A stretch of DNA of 36,664 nt from an uncultured Pseudomonadota bacterium. Its GTDB lineage: Bacteria; Pseudomonadota; Gammaproteobacteria; Burkholderiales; Methylophilaceae. Within the stretch, counting starts at the first letter, position 1, and each line of letters starts with the position of its first letter. Positions 25,109 through 36,664 of this stretch are shown one piece after another. The stretch covers positions 1-36,664 of the forward strand of contig CAIRXI010000135.1 in NCBI GenBank assembly GCA_903882525.1, read 5' to 3'. The position numbers and the translations under genes are program-made. Below the pieces are notes generated by a model. That model was given only the letters and a program-made list of their open reading frames with translations, was not told the origin of the DNA and ran no database searches.

Positions 25109-26941
25109 CTACTCTACTGTAACCGACTTAGCTAAGTTTCTTGGCTTATCAACATCGGTGCCTTTTAATAGCGCCACATGATAGGCCAGCAACTGCACGG
25201 TAATCGTATGCAAAATAGGGGAGAGCACACCAACATGGCGTGGCGTGCGAATAACATTGACGCCCTCTGATTCTACAAAATGACTATCACTATCGGCAAA
25301 TACAAATAGCTCTCCGCCACGTGCGCGGACTTCCTGCATATTGGATTTTACTTTTTCAAGGAGTGCATCATTTGGCGCAATGACTACCACTGGCATATCG
25401 TTATCGACCAAGGCCAATGGACCATGTTTAAGCTCACCCGCTGGGTATGCCTCGGCATGGATATAGGAAATCTCTTTAAGCTTCAGTGCGCCCTCCAAGG
25501 CGATTGGGTAGTGAATTCCACGTCCCAAAAATAAGGCATGGTGCTTATTAGCAAAACGTTTTGCCCACTCCCTAATTTGCGGCTCTAAATTCAGCGCGCG
25601 CTGCACGCTACCTGCCAGTTCGCGCAAAGCATTTAAGTGCGAGTGCTCCTGCTCACCAGTCAATAGGCCGCGCTTTTTGGCCAAGGTCGCTGCCAAGGTA
25701 AATAAAGCCACCAGTTGTGTAGTGAAAGCCTTGGTAGAAGCGACGCCGATTTCAGGTCCTGCACGTGTATATAGCACCAATTGCGAGGCGCGAGGAATGG
25801 CGCTTTCTTGAACATTACAGATGCTAAGGGTTAAATTCTGACCTAAGGATATTGCATGTTTAAGCGCTTCCATCGTATCCAAGGTTTCGCCTGACTGGGA
25901 TATGGTGACAATCAATTGCCGTGGGTTCGGTACTGAATCACGATAGCGATATTCGCTGGCTATTTCAACGCTCGTCGGTAGTTTAGCAATGCTTTCTAAC
26001 CAGTACTTGGCTGTTAATGCGGCATAATAACTGGTGCCGGCTGCTAAAATTAATATGCTATCCACTTGCTCAAAGACTTCGCTTGCCGCATCGCCAAATA
26101 GGGCAGGTGAAAAGCTATTGTCGTCTATGAGCGCTTCAATGGTATCGGTTAAGGCCCGTGGTTGTTCGTGAATTTCTTTCTGCATAAAATGTGAGTACGG
26201 GCCAAGCTCCATGCTCGCCAAAGACACGTCGCTTAGGTGAATTTTACGCGATACTTCTAATCCATCTTTGCCATAAATAGTGACGCCATCACGTCGCACT
26301 TCTGCCACATCACCATCTTCTAGATAAATCACTTTACGCGTAACTGATAGCACTGCGGACACATCGGAAGCGATGAAATTTTCACCGTCACCCAACCCTA
26401 TTAGGAGAGGACAACCCAAGCGGGCAGTGATCATAATATTCGGCTCTTTCACCGAAATAACGCTAATAGCAAAAGCACCGCTTAACTCCGCTACTGCTTT
26501 TTGGGTAGATGCAAGGAGGGCTATGCCTTGATGATGGTAATAATGAATCAGATGTGCGATGACTTCGGTATCGGTCTGCGACGTGAACTCATAGCCTAAG
26601 GCTTGTAAACGTGCACGTTGTGCGTCATGGTTTTCGATAATGCCATTATGCACCACGGCAATTTCGCCCTTAGACACATGTGGATGGGCGTTGCTTTCCG
26701 TTACTCCGCCATGGGTAGCCCAACGCGTGTGACCAATACCAACCTGACCATTCAGTTGAATCTCGTTAGCTTTGTCAGTCATTGCAGCAACACGGCCTAC
26801 AGCACGCACGCGCTCAATGCCGCTGGCGTTTAATACCGCGATACCTGCAGAATCATAGCCCCGGTATTCTAAGCGGGCAAGCCCCTCGATTAAGGTTGAA
26901 ACTACATTTCTGTTTGCTACTGCACCGACAATGCCACACAT
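25109..26941 (-). CDS. glmS: Glutamine--fructose-6-phosphate aminotransferase
   Basis: GlmS makes glucosamine-6-phosphate from fructose-6-phosphate and glutamine, the first step to UDP-GlcNAc for peptidoglycan and LPS. The 610-residue enzyme begins [13 protein letters not shown], with Cys2 the Ntn nucleophile once Met is removed. The amidotransferase domain contains [21 protein letters not shown] and HNGIIENHD. Two SIS domains follow ([17 protein letters not shown], then [19 protein letters not shown]). The C-terminal tail [13 protein letters not shown] carries the active-site Lys605. It follows glmU by 19 bases, forming a two-gene unit for UDP-GlcNAc synthesis. No glmS ribozyme is seen, as expected for proteobacteria. 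Confidence 0.98.
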   Translation of the reverse strand: MCGIVGAVANRNVVSTLIEGLARLEYRGYDSAGIAVLNASGIERVRAVGRVAAMTDKANEIQLNGQVGIGHTRWATHGGVTESNAHPHVSKGEIAVVHNGIIENHDAQRARLQALGYEFTSQTDTEVIAHLIHYYHHQGIALLASTQKAVAELSGAFAISVISVKEPNIMITARLGCPLLIGLGDGENFIASDVSAVLSVTRKVIYLEDGDVAEVRRDGVTIYGKDGLEVSRKIHLSDVSLASMELGPYSHFMQKEIHEQPRALTDTIEALIDDNSFSPALFGDAASEVFEQVDSILILAAGTSYYAALTAKYWLESIAKLPTSVEIASEYRYRDSVPNPRQLIVTISQSGETLDTMEALKHAISLGQNLTLSICNVQESAIPRASQLVLYTRAGPEIGVASTKAFTTQLVALFTLAATLAKKRGLLTGEQEHSHLNALRELAGSVQRALNLEPQIREWAKRFANKHHALFLGRGIHYPIALEGALKLKEISYIHAEAYPAGELKHGPLALVDNDMPVVVIAPNDALLEKVKSNMQEVRARGGELFVFADSDSHFVESEGVNVIRTPRHVGVLSPILHTITVQLLAYHVALLKGTDVDKPRNLAKSVTVE

Positions 26942-26960
26942 AAGGTTTAATCTTTCTCTT

Positions 26961-28331
26961 TTATTTTGTTAGCTTGCTTGGGCGCTTCCACGCTGCGATG
27001 GATTTTTGTTCTTTAGCGCGGCAAAAAGTGAGTTGATTTGCTGGAGCATCTCGCGTAATGGTAGATCCGGCAGCAATTGTAGCGCCGTGACCAATAGTAA
27101 TTGGTGCAACCAACTGTGTATCCGAGCCGATAAAAACGTCGTCTTCAATGATGGTTCTGTATTTATTAACGCCGTCGTAATTGCATGTAATGGTACCCGC
27201 ACCAATATTCACGTTTTTACCTACGGTTGTGTCACCAACATAGCTCAAATGATTGATTTTGCTACCCGTATCTACTTGAGTATTTTTAAGCTCAACGAAG
27301 TTACCCACATGCGCTTCTGCTGCGAGCACTGTGCCAGGGCGCAGGCGAGCGTAAGGACCAACACGGCAATCCTCAGCAATCTGCACATCTTCAATATGCG
27401 TAAATGGTGCTATCAAAGATCTTGCCGCAATGTGCGTATTCTTGATCACACAATTTGAGGAAATTTTTACATGATCGCCAAGACTAACATCGCCCTCAAA
27501 TACGCAATTCACGTCAATCTCAACATCGCGTCCACATATCAGCGTACCCCGCACATCAATGCGTGCTGGGTCTTTAAGGCTTACCCCTTGTTCTAGTAGC
27601 TTTTCTGCAATACGAGCTTGGTAAATACGTTCGATCTGAGCCAAATCTTGTTTTGAATTAATGCCTGTTACTGACCACTCGTCATCAGTAATTTCAGTCA
27701 CTACTGCTACGCCTTGTTGCGCTGCAATTTGTACGATGTCGGTTAAGTAATATTCGCCTTGTGCATTGTCGTTATTTAATTGAGCCAACCAAGGAATGAG
27801 ATGTGCATTAGGAAGCGCCATAATGCCTGTATTGACCTCTGTAATTGTACGTTGCTCAACGCTGGCGTCTTTATGTTCCACAATTGCTGTTACAGTTCCG
27901 CTAGGCTTGCGAACGATGCGTCCATAGCCTGTAGGGTCAGTTTTATTAAAAGAGAGGATAGCCATCTGCGTAGCGGCTAAATCTACTAATTTTTTACAAG
28001 CGTCCGCATCAACTAATGGAACATCGCCTAGCAAAATGAGAGTTTTCGCATCTGCATCTAAATGGGCGATTGCCTGCTGTACCGCGTGGCCAGTTCCATT
28101 TTGATGCGCTTGATTAACCCAAATGATTTTTTCATCGTTGATAGCCGCACGAACCTCAGGGCCGCCATAACCATAGACCACTATAATTCTTGAGGCGCCT
28201 AATTTTTTTGCGCAATCAATCACATGGGCAAGGATGGGTTTAGCACCAATCTTATGCAATACCTTAGGGGTATCGGAGTGCATGCGCGTACCTTTACCCG
28301 CGGCTAAGATGACGATATTTAATTTATTCAT
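26961..28331 (-). CDS. glmU: Bifunctional GlmU, UDP-GlcNAc pyrophosphorylase/acetyltransferase
   Basis: GlmU acetylates glucosamine-1-phosphate and then joins it to UTP, giving UDP-GlcNAc. In the 456-residue protein, the N-terminal pyrophosphorylase has [21 protein letters not shown] (10-30), LLGDVPL and EVNTGIMA. The C-terminal left-handed beta-helix has hexapeptide repeats ([45 protein letters not shown]). Its active-site histidine is in NHLSYVGD. It is the first gene after the ATP synthase terminator and appears to have its own extended -10 promoter. Confidence 0.98.
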   Translation of the reverse strand: MNKLNIVILAAGKGTRMHSDTPKVLHKIGAKPILAHVIDCAKKLGASRIIVVYGYGGPEVRAAINDEKIIWVNQAHQNGTGHAVQQAIAHLDADAKTLILLGDVPLVDADACKKLVDLAATQMAILSFNKTDPTGYGRIVRKPSGTVTAIVEHKDASVEQRTITEVNTGIMALPNAHLIPWLAQLNNDNAQGEYYLTDIVQIAAQQGVAVVTEITDDEWSVTGINSKQDLAQIERIYQARIAEKLLEQGVSLKDPARIDVRGTLICGRDVEIDVNCVFEGDVSLGDHVKISSNCVIKNTHIAARSLIAPFTHIEDVQIAEDCRVGPYARLRPGTVLAAEAHVGNFVELKNTQVDTGSKINHLSYVGDTTVGKNVNIGAGTITCNYDGVNKYRTIIEDDVFIGSDTQLVAPITIGHGATIAAGSTITRDAPANQLTFCRAKEQKSIAAWKRPSKLTK

Positions 28332-28366
28332 TAATGAGATGTTTTTGAAGATGCATGGTTACCGAA

Positions 28367-28375
28367 AGTATAACA
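28367..28375 (-). promoter_or_regulatory. Extended -10 promoter of glmU-glmS
   Basis: Minus-strand TGTTATACT fits TGnTATAAT with one mismatch and lies 36 bases before the glmU ATG, touching the T tract of the atp terminator. No -35 is apparent because that position is occupied by the terminator stem. Confidence 0.45.
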
Positions 28376-28401
28376 AAAAAGGCAGCCTAGGCTGCCTTTT
28401 T
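28375..28401. terminator. Terminator of the ATP synthase operon
   Basis: GGCAGCCTAGGCTGCC (28381-28396) is a perfect 16-base palindrome, giving a six-pair stem with loop CTAG. It is flanked by six A on one side and five T on the other, so it works in both directions. It lies 25 bases past the atpC stop. Confidence 0.88.
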
Positions 28402-28425
28402 GCTTGGGTTAAACTAACCCTAGAT

Positions 28426-28851
28426 TTAATGCGTATTTTTACGTAAACGCTCAATGGCTTGAATTTGCGCTAGCGCTTCAGATAACTCTGCTTGGGCTTT
28501 TGCATAGTCCATCTCAGAAGTTCTATTCTGCATAGCTTCCATTGCTGCTTCTTTTGCGGCAATGGCTTTCGCTTCATCTAAATCATGTCCACGCACCGCG
28601 GTATCAGCCAACACAGTAATTAAACCTGGTTGCACTTCCAACAATCCACCTGAGATAAATATCAAAGTCTCTTCTGCATTGTCAGCAAGTTTGATGCGTA
28701 ATGCACCTGGTTTGATGGTTGTGACCATTGGCGCGTGATGTGGGTAAATACCCACTTCACCGGCGCTGGCAGGGGCTACAACAAACTCGGCTTCGCCAGA
28801 GAATATTGAAGCTTCTGCACTTACTACATCGATATGAACTGTATTTGCCAT
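28426..28851 (-). CDS. atpC: ATP synthase epsilon subunit
   Basis: The epsilon subunit is part of the central stalk and links F1 to the c ring, with an inhibitory C-terminal helical hairpin. In the 141-residue protein, an N-terminal beta sandwich (1-85) carries the typical PASAGEVGIYPHHAPMVTTI and SGGLLEVQPGLITVLAD segments. An alpha-helical tail rich in Ala/Glu (95-141) follows. It is the last gene of the atp operon, 49 bases after atpD, before a strong terminator. Confidence 0.97.
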   Translation of the reverse strand: MANTVHIDVVSAEASIFSGEAEFVVAPASAGEVGIYPHHAPMVTTIKPGALRIKLADNAEETLIFISGGLLEVQPGLITVLADTAVRGHDLDEAKAIAAKEAAMEAMQNRTSEMDYAKAQAELSEALAQIQAIERLRKNTH

Positions 28852-28900
28852 CTTTTTTCCTTAAACAATTAACTAATAACTAAAGTCTAACGACCATCAA

Positions 28901-30343
<1,443 letters not shown>

Positions 30344-30394
30344 TCAAACTAATCTGTTGAATGTTAATTAAATTCTTTTTAGGCTACTGCTTGA

Positions 30395-30416
30395 CCTAGA
30401 AACATTGATTTCTAGG
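30395..30416 (-). promoter_or_regulatory. Stem-loop spanning the atpG stop codon
   Basis: CCTAGAAA and TTTCTAGG form a perfect 8-base stem with a 6-base loop. The atpG TAG lies in one arm. No T tract follows, so it is not a terminator. It may slow ribosomes, stabilise a cleaved message or be neutral. Confidence 0.4.
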
Positions 30417-31278
30417 CTACCGCGGCTGCACCACCGACAATTTCTGAAATTTCTTTGGTAATCGCGGCTTGGCGCGCTTTGTTGTAAATCAGCTTTAAAT
30501 CACCAATTACTTCTTTTGCATTGTCAGATGCTGACTTCATAGCCACCATACGTGATGATTGCTCTGAGGCCATGTTCTCTGCCACCGCGTTGTAAACCAA
30601 TGATTCAACGTAACGCATCATCAGCTGATCAACCACAGGCTTAGCTTCTGGCTCGTAGATATAATCCCAATGTCCTTTTGGACTGCCGAGCTGCTCGCCG
30701 CTTAATGGTAACAACTGTTGCATTACCGGCTCTTGCTTCATGGTATTAATAAAACGTGTGTAACAAATGTACAGTTGATCAATTTCACCATCCGTATAAG
30801 CATCCAACATCACTTTGATGGTGCCAATCAATGATTCTAAATGAGGTACATCACCTAAACCAGTGATGTGCGACTTAACATTTGCACCGACACGGTTCAT
30901 AAAGCCGAAGCCTTTATTACCGATAGCACTAACCGTTACTGCCTTGCCTTCTGTTTCCCAAGTTTTCATCTGATTCACAGACAAACGCAACATGTTAGTG
31001 TTCAATCCACCACATAAGCCTTTATCTGAACTAATCACAATCAAACCTACATTTTTAACTACATCACGTTTAATTAAATACGGATGCTTATACTCTACTT
31101 GAGCAAATGAAAGATGGGCTGCAACGTTGCGGATTTTTTCAGCGTATGGGCGTGAGGCCCGCATTCTATCTTGCGCTTTACGCATTTTAGATGCTGCCAC
31201 CATTTCCATCGCCTTAGTGATCTTGCGTGTATTTTCTACACTCTTGATCTTGGTTCTAATCTCTTTACTACCAGCCAT
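30412..31278 (-). CDS. atpG: ATP synthase gamma subunit
   Basis: Gamma is the rotating shaft of F1. The 288-residue protein has the typical N-terminal coiled-coil half [30 protein letters not shown], a central Rossmann-like domain ([17 protein letters not shown]) and the C-terminal helix [27 protein letters not shown] ending GGAAAVA. The stop is TAG. The frame stays open for 11 more codons to a TAA, with the Val-Ala-stop context repeated. It follows atpA by 22 bases. Confidence 0.97.
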   Translation of the reverse strand: MAGSKEIRTKIKSVENTRKITKAMEMVAASKMRKAQDRMRASRPYAEKIRNVAAHLSFAQVEYKHPYLIKRDVVKNVGLIVISSDKGLCGGLNTNMLRLSVNQMKTWETEGKAVTVSAIGNKGFGFMNRVGANVKSHITGLGDVPHLESLIGTIKVMLDAYTDGEIDQLYICYTRFINTMKQEPVMQQLLPLSGEQLGSPKGHWDYIYEPEAKPVVDQLMMRYVESLVYNAVAENMASEQSSRMVAMKSASDNAKEVIGDLKLIYNKARQAAITKEISEIVGGAAAVA

Positions 31279-31300
31279 TTTTTTATCCTAAATAGTAGGT

Positions 31301-32842
31301 TTAGTAAGCGTTAGTTGCTTTGAAGTCTTGAATTGCTGCTTCAACGGCTTTTTCATTATCGCCAGCTAAGTCTTTGCTTGATTCAATGCCATCCATTAGC
31401 TTTTTGTATTTAGAGCTCATGAAGCCATGTAAAGCATTTTCAAATGCCAACACTTTATTGGTTGGAACATCATCAAAGTAGCCTTTATTGGCTGCTAATA
31501 ATGTAATCGCCATGTCTGAAACGCTTAATGGTGCGTATTGCGCTTGTTTCATTAACTCAGTAAACATACGACCGCGATCTAACTGCTTACGTGTTGCTTC
31601 ATCTAAGTCAGATGCAAATTGAGCAAAGGCTGCTAACTCACGGTATTGAGCTAGAGCTAAACGTACACCGCCGCCTAATTTTTTAATTACTTTAGTTTGC
31701 GCAGCACCACCTACACGAGATACTGAAATACCCGCGTTAATGGCTGGGCGAATACCAGCATTGAATAAGTCAGTTTCTAAGAAGATTTGACCATCAGTAA
31801 TTGAAATTACGTTAGTTGGTACGAATGCAGAAACGTCACCAGCTGCTGTTTCAATAACAGGCAATGCTGTTAATGAACCTGTTTTACCTTTAACTGCGCC
31901 ATTTGTGAATTTTTCTACGTAATCTTCATTTACACGAGCTGCACGCTCAAGCAAACGTGAGTGAATATAAAATACATCGCCAGGGTAAGCTTCACGGCCT
32001 GGTGGACGACGTAACAGTAATGAAATTTGACGGTATGCAATCGCTTGCTTAGTCAAATCATCATAAACAATCAGCGCATCTTCACCGCGATCACGGAAGT
32101 ATTCACCCATAGTACAGCCAGCGTATGGTGCTAAGAATTGTAACGCAGCTGAATCAGAAGCCGTTGCAGCAACCACGATGGTGTAAGCCATCGCGCCGTT
32201 TTCTTCTAATTTACGCACCACGTTAGCCACTGTTGAAGCCTTTTGGCCAATGGCAACATAGATACAGGTCATGTTTTGACCTTTTTGATTAATGATGGCA
32301 TCAATCGCAACGGCTGTTTTACCCGTTTGACGATCGCCAATAATCAATTCACGTTGACCGCGACCAACTGGCACCATTGAATCTACTGATTTCAAACCAG
32401 TTTGTACTGGTTGAGAAACAGATTTACGCGCAATCACGCCTGGTGCAACTTTTTCAATCTTATCCGTCATTTTTGCATTAACTGGACCTTTGCCGTCAAT
32501 CGGCTGGCCCAAGGCATTGACAACACGACCAATTAGTTCTGGACCGACTGGCACTTCTAAAATACGTCCAGTACATTTGCAAATGTCACCTTCAGTAATG
32601 TGCTCATAATCACCTAATACCACAGCACCAACTGAATCGCGCTCTAAGTTAAGTGCTAGGCCAAATGTATTGCCTGGGAATTCGATCATCTCACCGGCCA
32701 TTACGTTTGAAAGGCCGTGAATACGAACAATACCGTCGGTTACTGAGATTACTGTACCCTGAGTACGCGCTTCAGCACTGGTCGAAAAATTTTCTAATCT
32801 GCTTTTAATCAGTTCACTGATTTCTGATGTAGATAACTGCAT
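31301..32842 (-). CDS. atpA: ATP synthase alpha subunit
   Basis: The non-catalytic nucleotide-binding F1 subunit, 513 residues. The P loop is GDRQTGKT (169-176), [15 protein letters not shown] carries the Walker B region, and the alpha signature [17 protein letters not shown] includes the arginine finger. The N-terminal helix [12 protein letters not shown] binds the delta subunit. Length and order are standard for proteobacteria. It follows atpH by 74 bases. Confidence 0.98.
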   Translation of the reverse strand: MQLSTSEISELIKSRLENFSTSAEARTQGTVISVTDGIVRIHGLSNVMAGEMIEFPGNTFGLALNLERDSVGAVVLGDYEHITEGDICKCTGRILEVPVGPELIGRVVNALGQPIDGKGPVNAKMTDKIEKVAPGVIARKSVSQPVQTGLKSVDSMVPVGRGQRELIIGDRQTGKTAVAIDAIINQKGQNMTCIYVAIGQKASTVANVVRKLEENGAMAYTIVVAATASDSAALQFLAPYAGCTMGEYFRDRGEDALIVYDDLTKQAIAYRQISLLLRRPPGREAYPGDVFYIHSRLLERAARVNEDYVEKFTNGAVKGKTGSLTALPVIETAAGDVSAFVPTNVISITDGQIFLETDLFNAGIRPAINAGISVSRVGGAAQTKVIKKLGGGVRLALAQYRELAAFAQFASDLDEATRKQLDRGRMFTELMKQAQYAPLSVSDMAITLLAANKGYFDDVPTNKVLAFENALHGFMSSKYKKLMDGIESSKDLAGDNEKAVEAAIQDFKATNAY

Positions 32843-32916
32843 TATGACTCCTAAGTTTTTGTACCTTACCTAAGTTCTTGGCTATCAAGCGTTGCGCTAA
32901 ACTAAGCGCAAAGCCT

Positions 32917-33453
32917 TTAAGCTGAAAGTGCGTAGGCTAAATTTTGTAACTGACCTTTGACCGATGCGTCTATCACGGTATCACCAACGATAATTTTGAC
33001 TCCGCCAATCAATTCTGCATCCACAGAAATAACCGCTTCAACTTTTTTACCGAATTTTGCTTCTAGACGTTTTACTAAATCTTTAATTTCTGCAGCACTA
33101 GGTTTAGCCGCTGCAATAATTTGCGCATCCAACACACCTTCATCCTGTGCTTTTAATTCTTCAAAAGCATCAGCGATAGCAGGCAAGATTGACATGCGGT
33201 TATATTCCACCAACACTTTGATCAAGTTTTGACCTTGCTCGTTAAGCCTGTCCCCACAAATAGCCAAAAAACTGGTTTGCAATTGGCTGCTTACCACTTT
33301 CGGATCTTGAACATAGGCTTGCATTTGCGCATCATTAGATACGGCAGTTGCAAACGCCAACATTTCCGACCATTTAGCTAGGGCTTTATGCTCTTTAGCA
33401 AGTTGGTATGCAGCGACCGCGTAAGGACGTGCGATGGTTGAAATTTCAGCCAT
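32917..33453 (-). CDS. atpH: ATP synthase delta subunit
   Basis: Delta (OSCP) joins the peripheral b stalk to the top of F1. The 178-residue protein has a helical N-terminal domain (IARPYAVAAYQLAKEHKALAKW) and a C-terminal part with ISVDAELIGGVKIIVGDTVIDASVKGQL, the typical delta signature. It starts only three bases after the atpF stop, so the two stator genes are coupled. Confidence 0.96.
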   Translation of the reverse strand: MAEISTIARPYAVAAYQLAKEHKALAKWSEMLAFATAVSNDAQMQAYVQDPKVVSSQLQTSFLAICGDRLNEQGQNLIKVLVEYNRMSILPAIADAFEELKAQDEGVLDAQIIAAAKPSAAEIKDLVKRLEAKFGKKVEAVISVDAELIGGVKIIVGDTVIDASVKGQLQNLAYALSA

Positions 33454-33456
33454 TAT

Positions 33457-33927
33457 TTATAGCTCCGCCGCAAGGTTTGCTAGCATTTCGCTGTGAGCTT
33501 TGCCATCGATTTCTTTACGCAAGATTTTTTCAGCGCCAGCAATAGCTAGGGCTGAAACTTGAGCGCGCAAACCCTCTTTGGCACGATTCACTTCTTGGTC
33601 GATTTCAGCTTTTGCACCAGCAAGAATACGATCACCCTCTGCCTTAGCATTACCTTTAGCTTCTTCAACGATTTGTGAACCACGCTTTTCAGCTTGGCCA
33701 ATAATTTCGCTAGCTTTTTGCTTAGCTTCGTTCAAAGTTGCTGCTGATTTTTTAGCTGCAACATCTAATGCGCTCTTGCCTTCTTGTGCAGCTGCTAAGC
33801 CGTCAGCGATTTCTTTTTGGCGTGTTTCTATCGCTGTTAACAGCGGCGGCCAAACGAATTTCACTGTGAACCAAATCAACACAGCAAATGCGATAGCTTG
33901 TGCGATAAGTGTAAAGTTAATGTTCAT
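33457..33927 (-). CDS. atpF: ATP synthase b subunit
   Basis: The peripheral stalk of Fo. The 156-residue protein has one N-terminal membrane helix (about 5-27, [19 protein letters not shown]) and a long Ala/Lys/Glu-rich coiled-coil helix (about 30-140) that reaches up to F1. There is only one b gene, so the stalk is a b homodimer, as in E. coli. A conserved stem-loop candidate lies between atpE and this gene. Confidence 0.96.
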   Translation of the reverse strand: MNINFTLIAQAIAFAVLIWFTVKFVWPPLLTAIETRQKEIADGLAAAQEGKSALDVAAKKSAATLNEAKQKASEIIGQAEKRGSQIVEEAKGNAKAEGDRILAGAKAEIDQEVNRAKEGLRAQVSALAIAGAEKILRKEIDGKAHSEMLANLAAEL

Positions 33928-34003
33928 TTTAGATCCAAATTAAATATCATTAAAGCCAATTATTAAAGCTTTAATTGTTAAACTAACAAGCCATACAACA
34001 AGT

Positions 34004-34028
34004 GTTTGAGCCATATACAGGCTCAAAC
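34004..34028 (-). promoter_or_regulatory. Perfect 9-base stem-loop after atpE
   Basis: GTTTGAGCC (34004-34012) and GGCTCAAAC (34020-34028) pair perfectly around a 7-base AT loop in the 119-base atpE-atpF gap. No T tract follows on the minus strand. It is likely a message-stabilising or partially attenuating structure rather than a terminator. Confidence 0.5.
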
Positions 34029-34046
34029 AGTTTATTTATTGACTAA

Positions 34047-35270
<1,224 letters not shown>

Positions 35271-35332
35271 CTAATATTTACTCTAACTTTAAAGTGCGAC
35301 TTTTAAGCCGCTCTAATTGACAAGAATTTTAC

Positions 35333-35707
35333 TTAAACTTTTAATTTACTCAGCGCCGCTCCAGAAAACAAAGCCGCCGCTGCTAAACCGGCAATCAGCG
35401 CAAATGGCACTAACTGCTCATACACCTTAAATATGACGATCAACATAATGATAATCACTAAAATTTTTACTGCTTCTGCTTTTAACAAATTAAGCAGAAT
35501 TGCTGTGGCGTCTACATGACTTGCGCCACGTCTTGCTATGGCAGCTGCAGCTGTTGCGCCTAATAACACACTTGCTCCACCCAAAACCCCAGATATCGCC
35601 GCATTAAGCCCAGCAACTACAAAGGCAATCGCAGCAACAACTATTGTTGCAATCAGCTGAATTTTTAGCATCTTACTAAACACGTCCACGCTATTGGATG
35701 CTGACAA
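35333..35707 (-). CDS. atpI: ATP synthase accessory protein AtpI
   Basis: A 124-residue membrane protein with four hydrophobic segments (about 11-33, 36-57, 72-95 and 98-118). The GASVLLGATAAAAIARRG glycine/alanine pattern is typical of AtpI. AtpI assists c-ring assembly or Mg2+ supply to the complex and is usually dispensable. As the first atp gene it sits just behind the candidate operon promoter. Confidence 0.88.
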   Translation of the reverse strand: MSASNSVDVFSKMLKIQLIATIVVAAIAFVVAGLNAAISGVLGGASVLLGATAAAAIARRGASHVDATAILLNLLKAEAVKILVIIIMLIVIFKVYEQLVPFALIAGLAAAALFSGAALSKLKV

Positions 35708-35749
35708 TTTTTTGAACCCAGTTAAAATGATTAAGCTTCAAAGCTTTTT

Positions 35750-35778
35750 ATTATTAATGTCTATTTTTAGCCTGTAAA
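35750..35778 (-). promoter_or_regulatory. Candidate promoter of the atp operon
   Basis: Minus-strand TTTACA (35773-35778), a 17-base spacer and AATAAT (35750-35755) each match consensus at five of six positions. They lie 43 bases before the atpI start. parB readthrough is also possible because I see no good terminator after parB. Confidence 0.5.
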
Positions 35779-35870
35779 AATATCACCAAGCTGTAAAGTC
35801 CGCGATTTTGAATTATTACCACTTTTTAGTCAAGGCTTAAGTTGTAAGCAATCAATACATGCAAACATCA

Positions 35871-36664
35871 TTAGCGCATGAGCTTGGCAACAATTCCCTC
35901 CAACTGCTCTAAAGAGGCGTAGTTAATTTTCAAAGTACCGACTCCTTTTGCGTTCGCGCCGATAGTGACATTGGCGCCCACCTTGTCGCTTAACTCTTGC
36001 TCTAATCTCAACACGTCTTGGCTAGCGCGCGCCTTAACCGCTGTTTTTTTTGCAGGTCTTGAAGTTTTTTCATGGTGTGTTTTTACTAAATTTTCAGCAT
36101 CACGTACAGATGAATTGTTTAATATAATCTGCTCAGCCAACATTACTTGCTGCGCTCCACCGAGTCCAATTAAAGCTCGGGCATGTCCCATATCAAGCTT
36201 GCCTGTCAGCAACATCTCTTGTACAGGCTCGCTCAAAGTCAACAAGCGTAAAAGATTAGAAACTGCAACGCGTGAGCGGCCAACTGCATCCGCTGCCTTT
36301 TCATGCGTCATTGAAAACTCTTCTATCAAACGCTTAATGCCCTGAGCTTCTTCAAGCGGGTTTAAGTTTTCACGCTGAATATTTTCAATTAACGCCATGG
36401 CGAGCGCGGACTCGTCGGCAATTTCACGCACCAGCACTGGTACTTCTTCTAAACCGGCCATCTGACTTGCGCGCCAACGGCGTTCACCAGCGATAATTTC
36501 ATAATACTCATCATCTGACTGACCCGCACGTAGCAATCGCACTAAAATCGGCTGCATAATACCCTGCGCCAAAATAGAATCGGCCAATGTTCTTAAGGCG
36601 GTTTCATCCATATAACTACGCGGCTGATATTTTCCTGGTCGCAACTGGCTTACTTTGAGCATCA
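35871..36664 (-). CDS. parB: Chromosome-partitioning protein ParB (5' end outside window)
   Basis: ParB binds parS sites near the origin, spreads using CTP and works with ParA in chromosome segregation. At least 263 residues are present. The Met at 36662 is probably internal, since ParB normally begins 20-35 residues earlier with a KKGLGRGL-type segment, so the gene runs off the right edge. Counting from that Met, the features are QLRPGKYQPR (6-15), the CTP-binding GERRWRA (59-65), ENIQREN (93-99), a HTH (about 115-140, HEKAADAVGRSRVAVSNLLRLL) and a C-terminal dimer domain. It lies 163 bases upstream of atpI, a common order close to oriC, with parA expected further right. Confidence 0.96.
   Translation of the reverse strand, partial: MLKVSQLRPGKYQPRSYMDETALRTLADSILAQGIMQPILVRLLRAGQSDDEYYEIIAGERRWRASQMAGLEEVPVLVREIADESALAMALIENIQRENLNPLEEAQGIKRLIEEFSMTHEKAADAVGRSRVAVSNLLRLLTLSEPVQEMLLTGKLDMGHARALIGLGGAQQVMLAEQIILNNSSVRDAENLVKTHHEKTSRPAKKTAVKARASQDVLRLEQELSDKVGANVTIGANAKGVGTLKINYASLEQLEGIVAKLMR

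Overview
The window reads as a chromosomal segment of a moderate-GC betaproteobacterium. The closest fit by protein feel and gene neighbourhood is Nitrosomonadales/Methylophilaceae (Methylotenera- or Methylophilus-like). That placement is inference: no methylotrophy gene lies in the window. Supporting signs are the thiD-thiE-hemL run, gltBD followed by hemE, the argS-SPOR-dsbA run beside priA, and an ATP synthase operon with parB upstream and glmU-glmS downstream. The last arrangement is usual near the replication origin of beta- and gammaproteobacteria.

Layout. (1) 1-4160 is AT-richer, accessory-looking DNA: a consensus DnaA-box 9-mer beside an AT-rich stretch, an orphan alpha/beta hydrolase bracketed by two direct repeats, a HigBA toxin-antitoxin pair, a YqhA-type membrane protein, a small secreted His/Arg/Glu-rich protein, and a higher-GC gene for a protein with a DnaJ-like HPD motif. 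(2) 4162-14476 (minus strand) holds hemE, gltD-gltB, hemL-thiE-thiD and a tRNA-Gly(CCC) just ahead of thiD. This covers tetrapyrrole synthesis, ammonia assimilation and thiamine synthesis. (3) 14600-16091 (plus) holds a LuxR-type regulator without a PAS domain and a 67-residue orphan protein, separated by a 358-base gap. (4) 16101-25044 holds priA (minus), argS/SPOR protein/dsbA/SDR oxidoreductase (plus), ettA (minus), and an overlapping S4-domain/yaeQ pair (plus). (5) 25109-36664 (minus) holds glmU-glmS, the complete F1Fo ATP synthase operon atpIBEFHAGDC, and parB, whose 5' end lies outside the window.

The housekeeping genes look intact, with family-typical lengths and motifs and no frameshifts. 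I found no clear new defence, mobile or biosynthetic system. The most interesting signals are small: the repeat-bracketed hydrolase, the HPD-motif protein with a TTG start and strong Shine-Dalgarno, the regulator whose -10 sits inside an inverted repeat, a tRNA apparently leading the thiamine/haem operon and carrying an anticodon-stem mismatch, and RNA structures around atpE and the atpG stop codon. Promoters and hairpins were found by eye; no folding or homology search was run.
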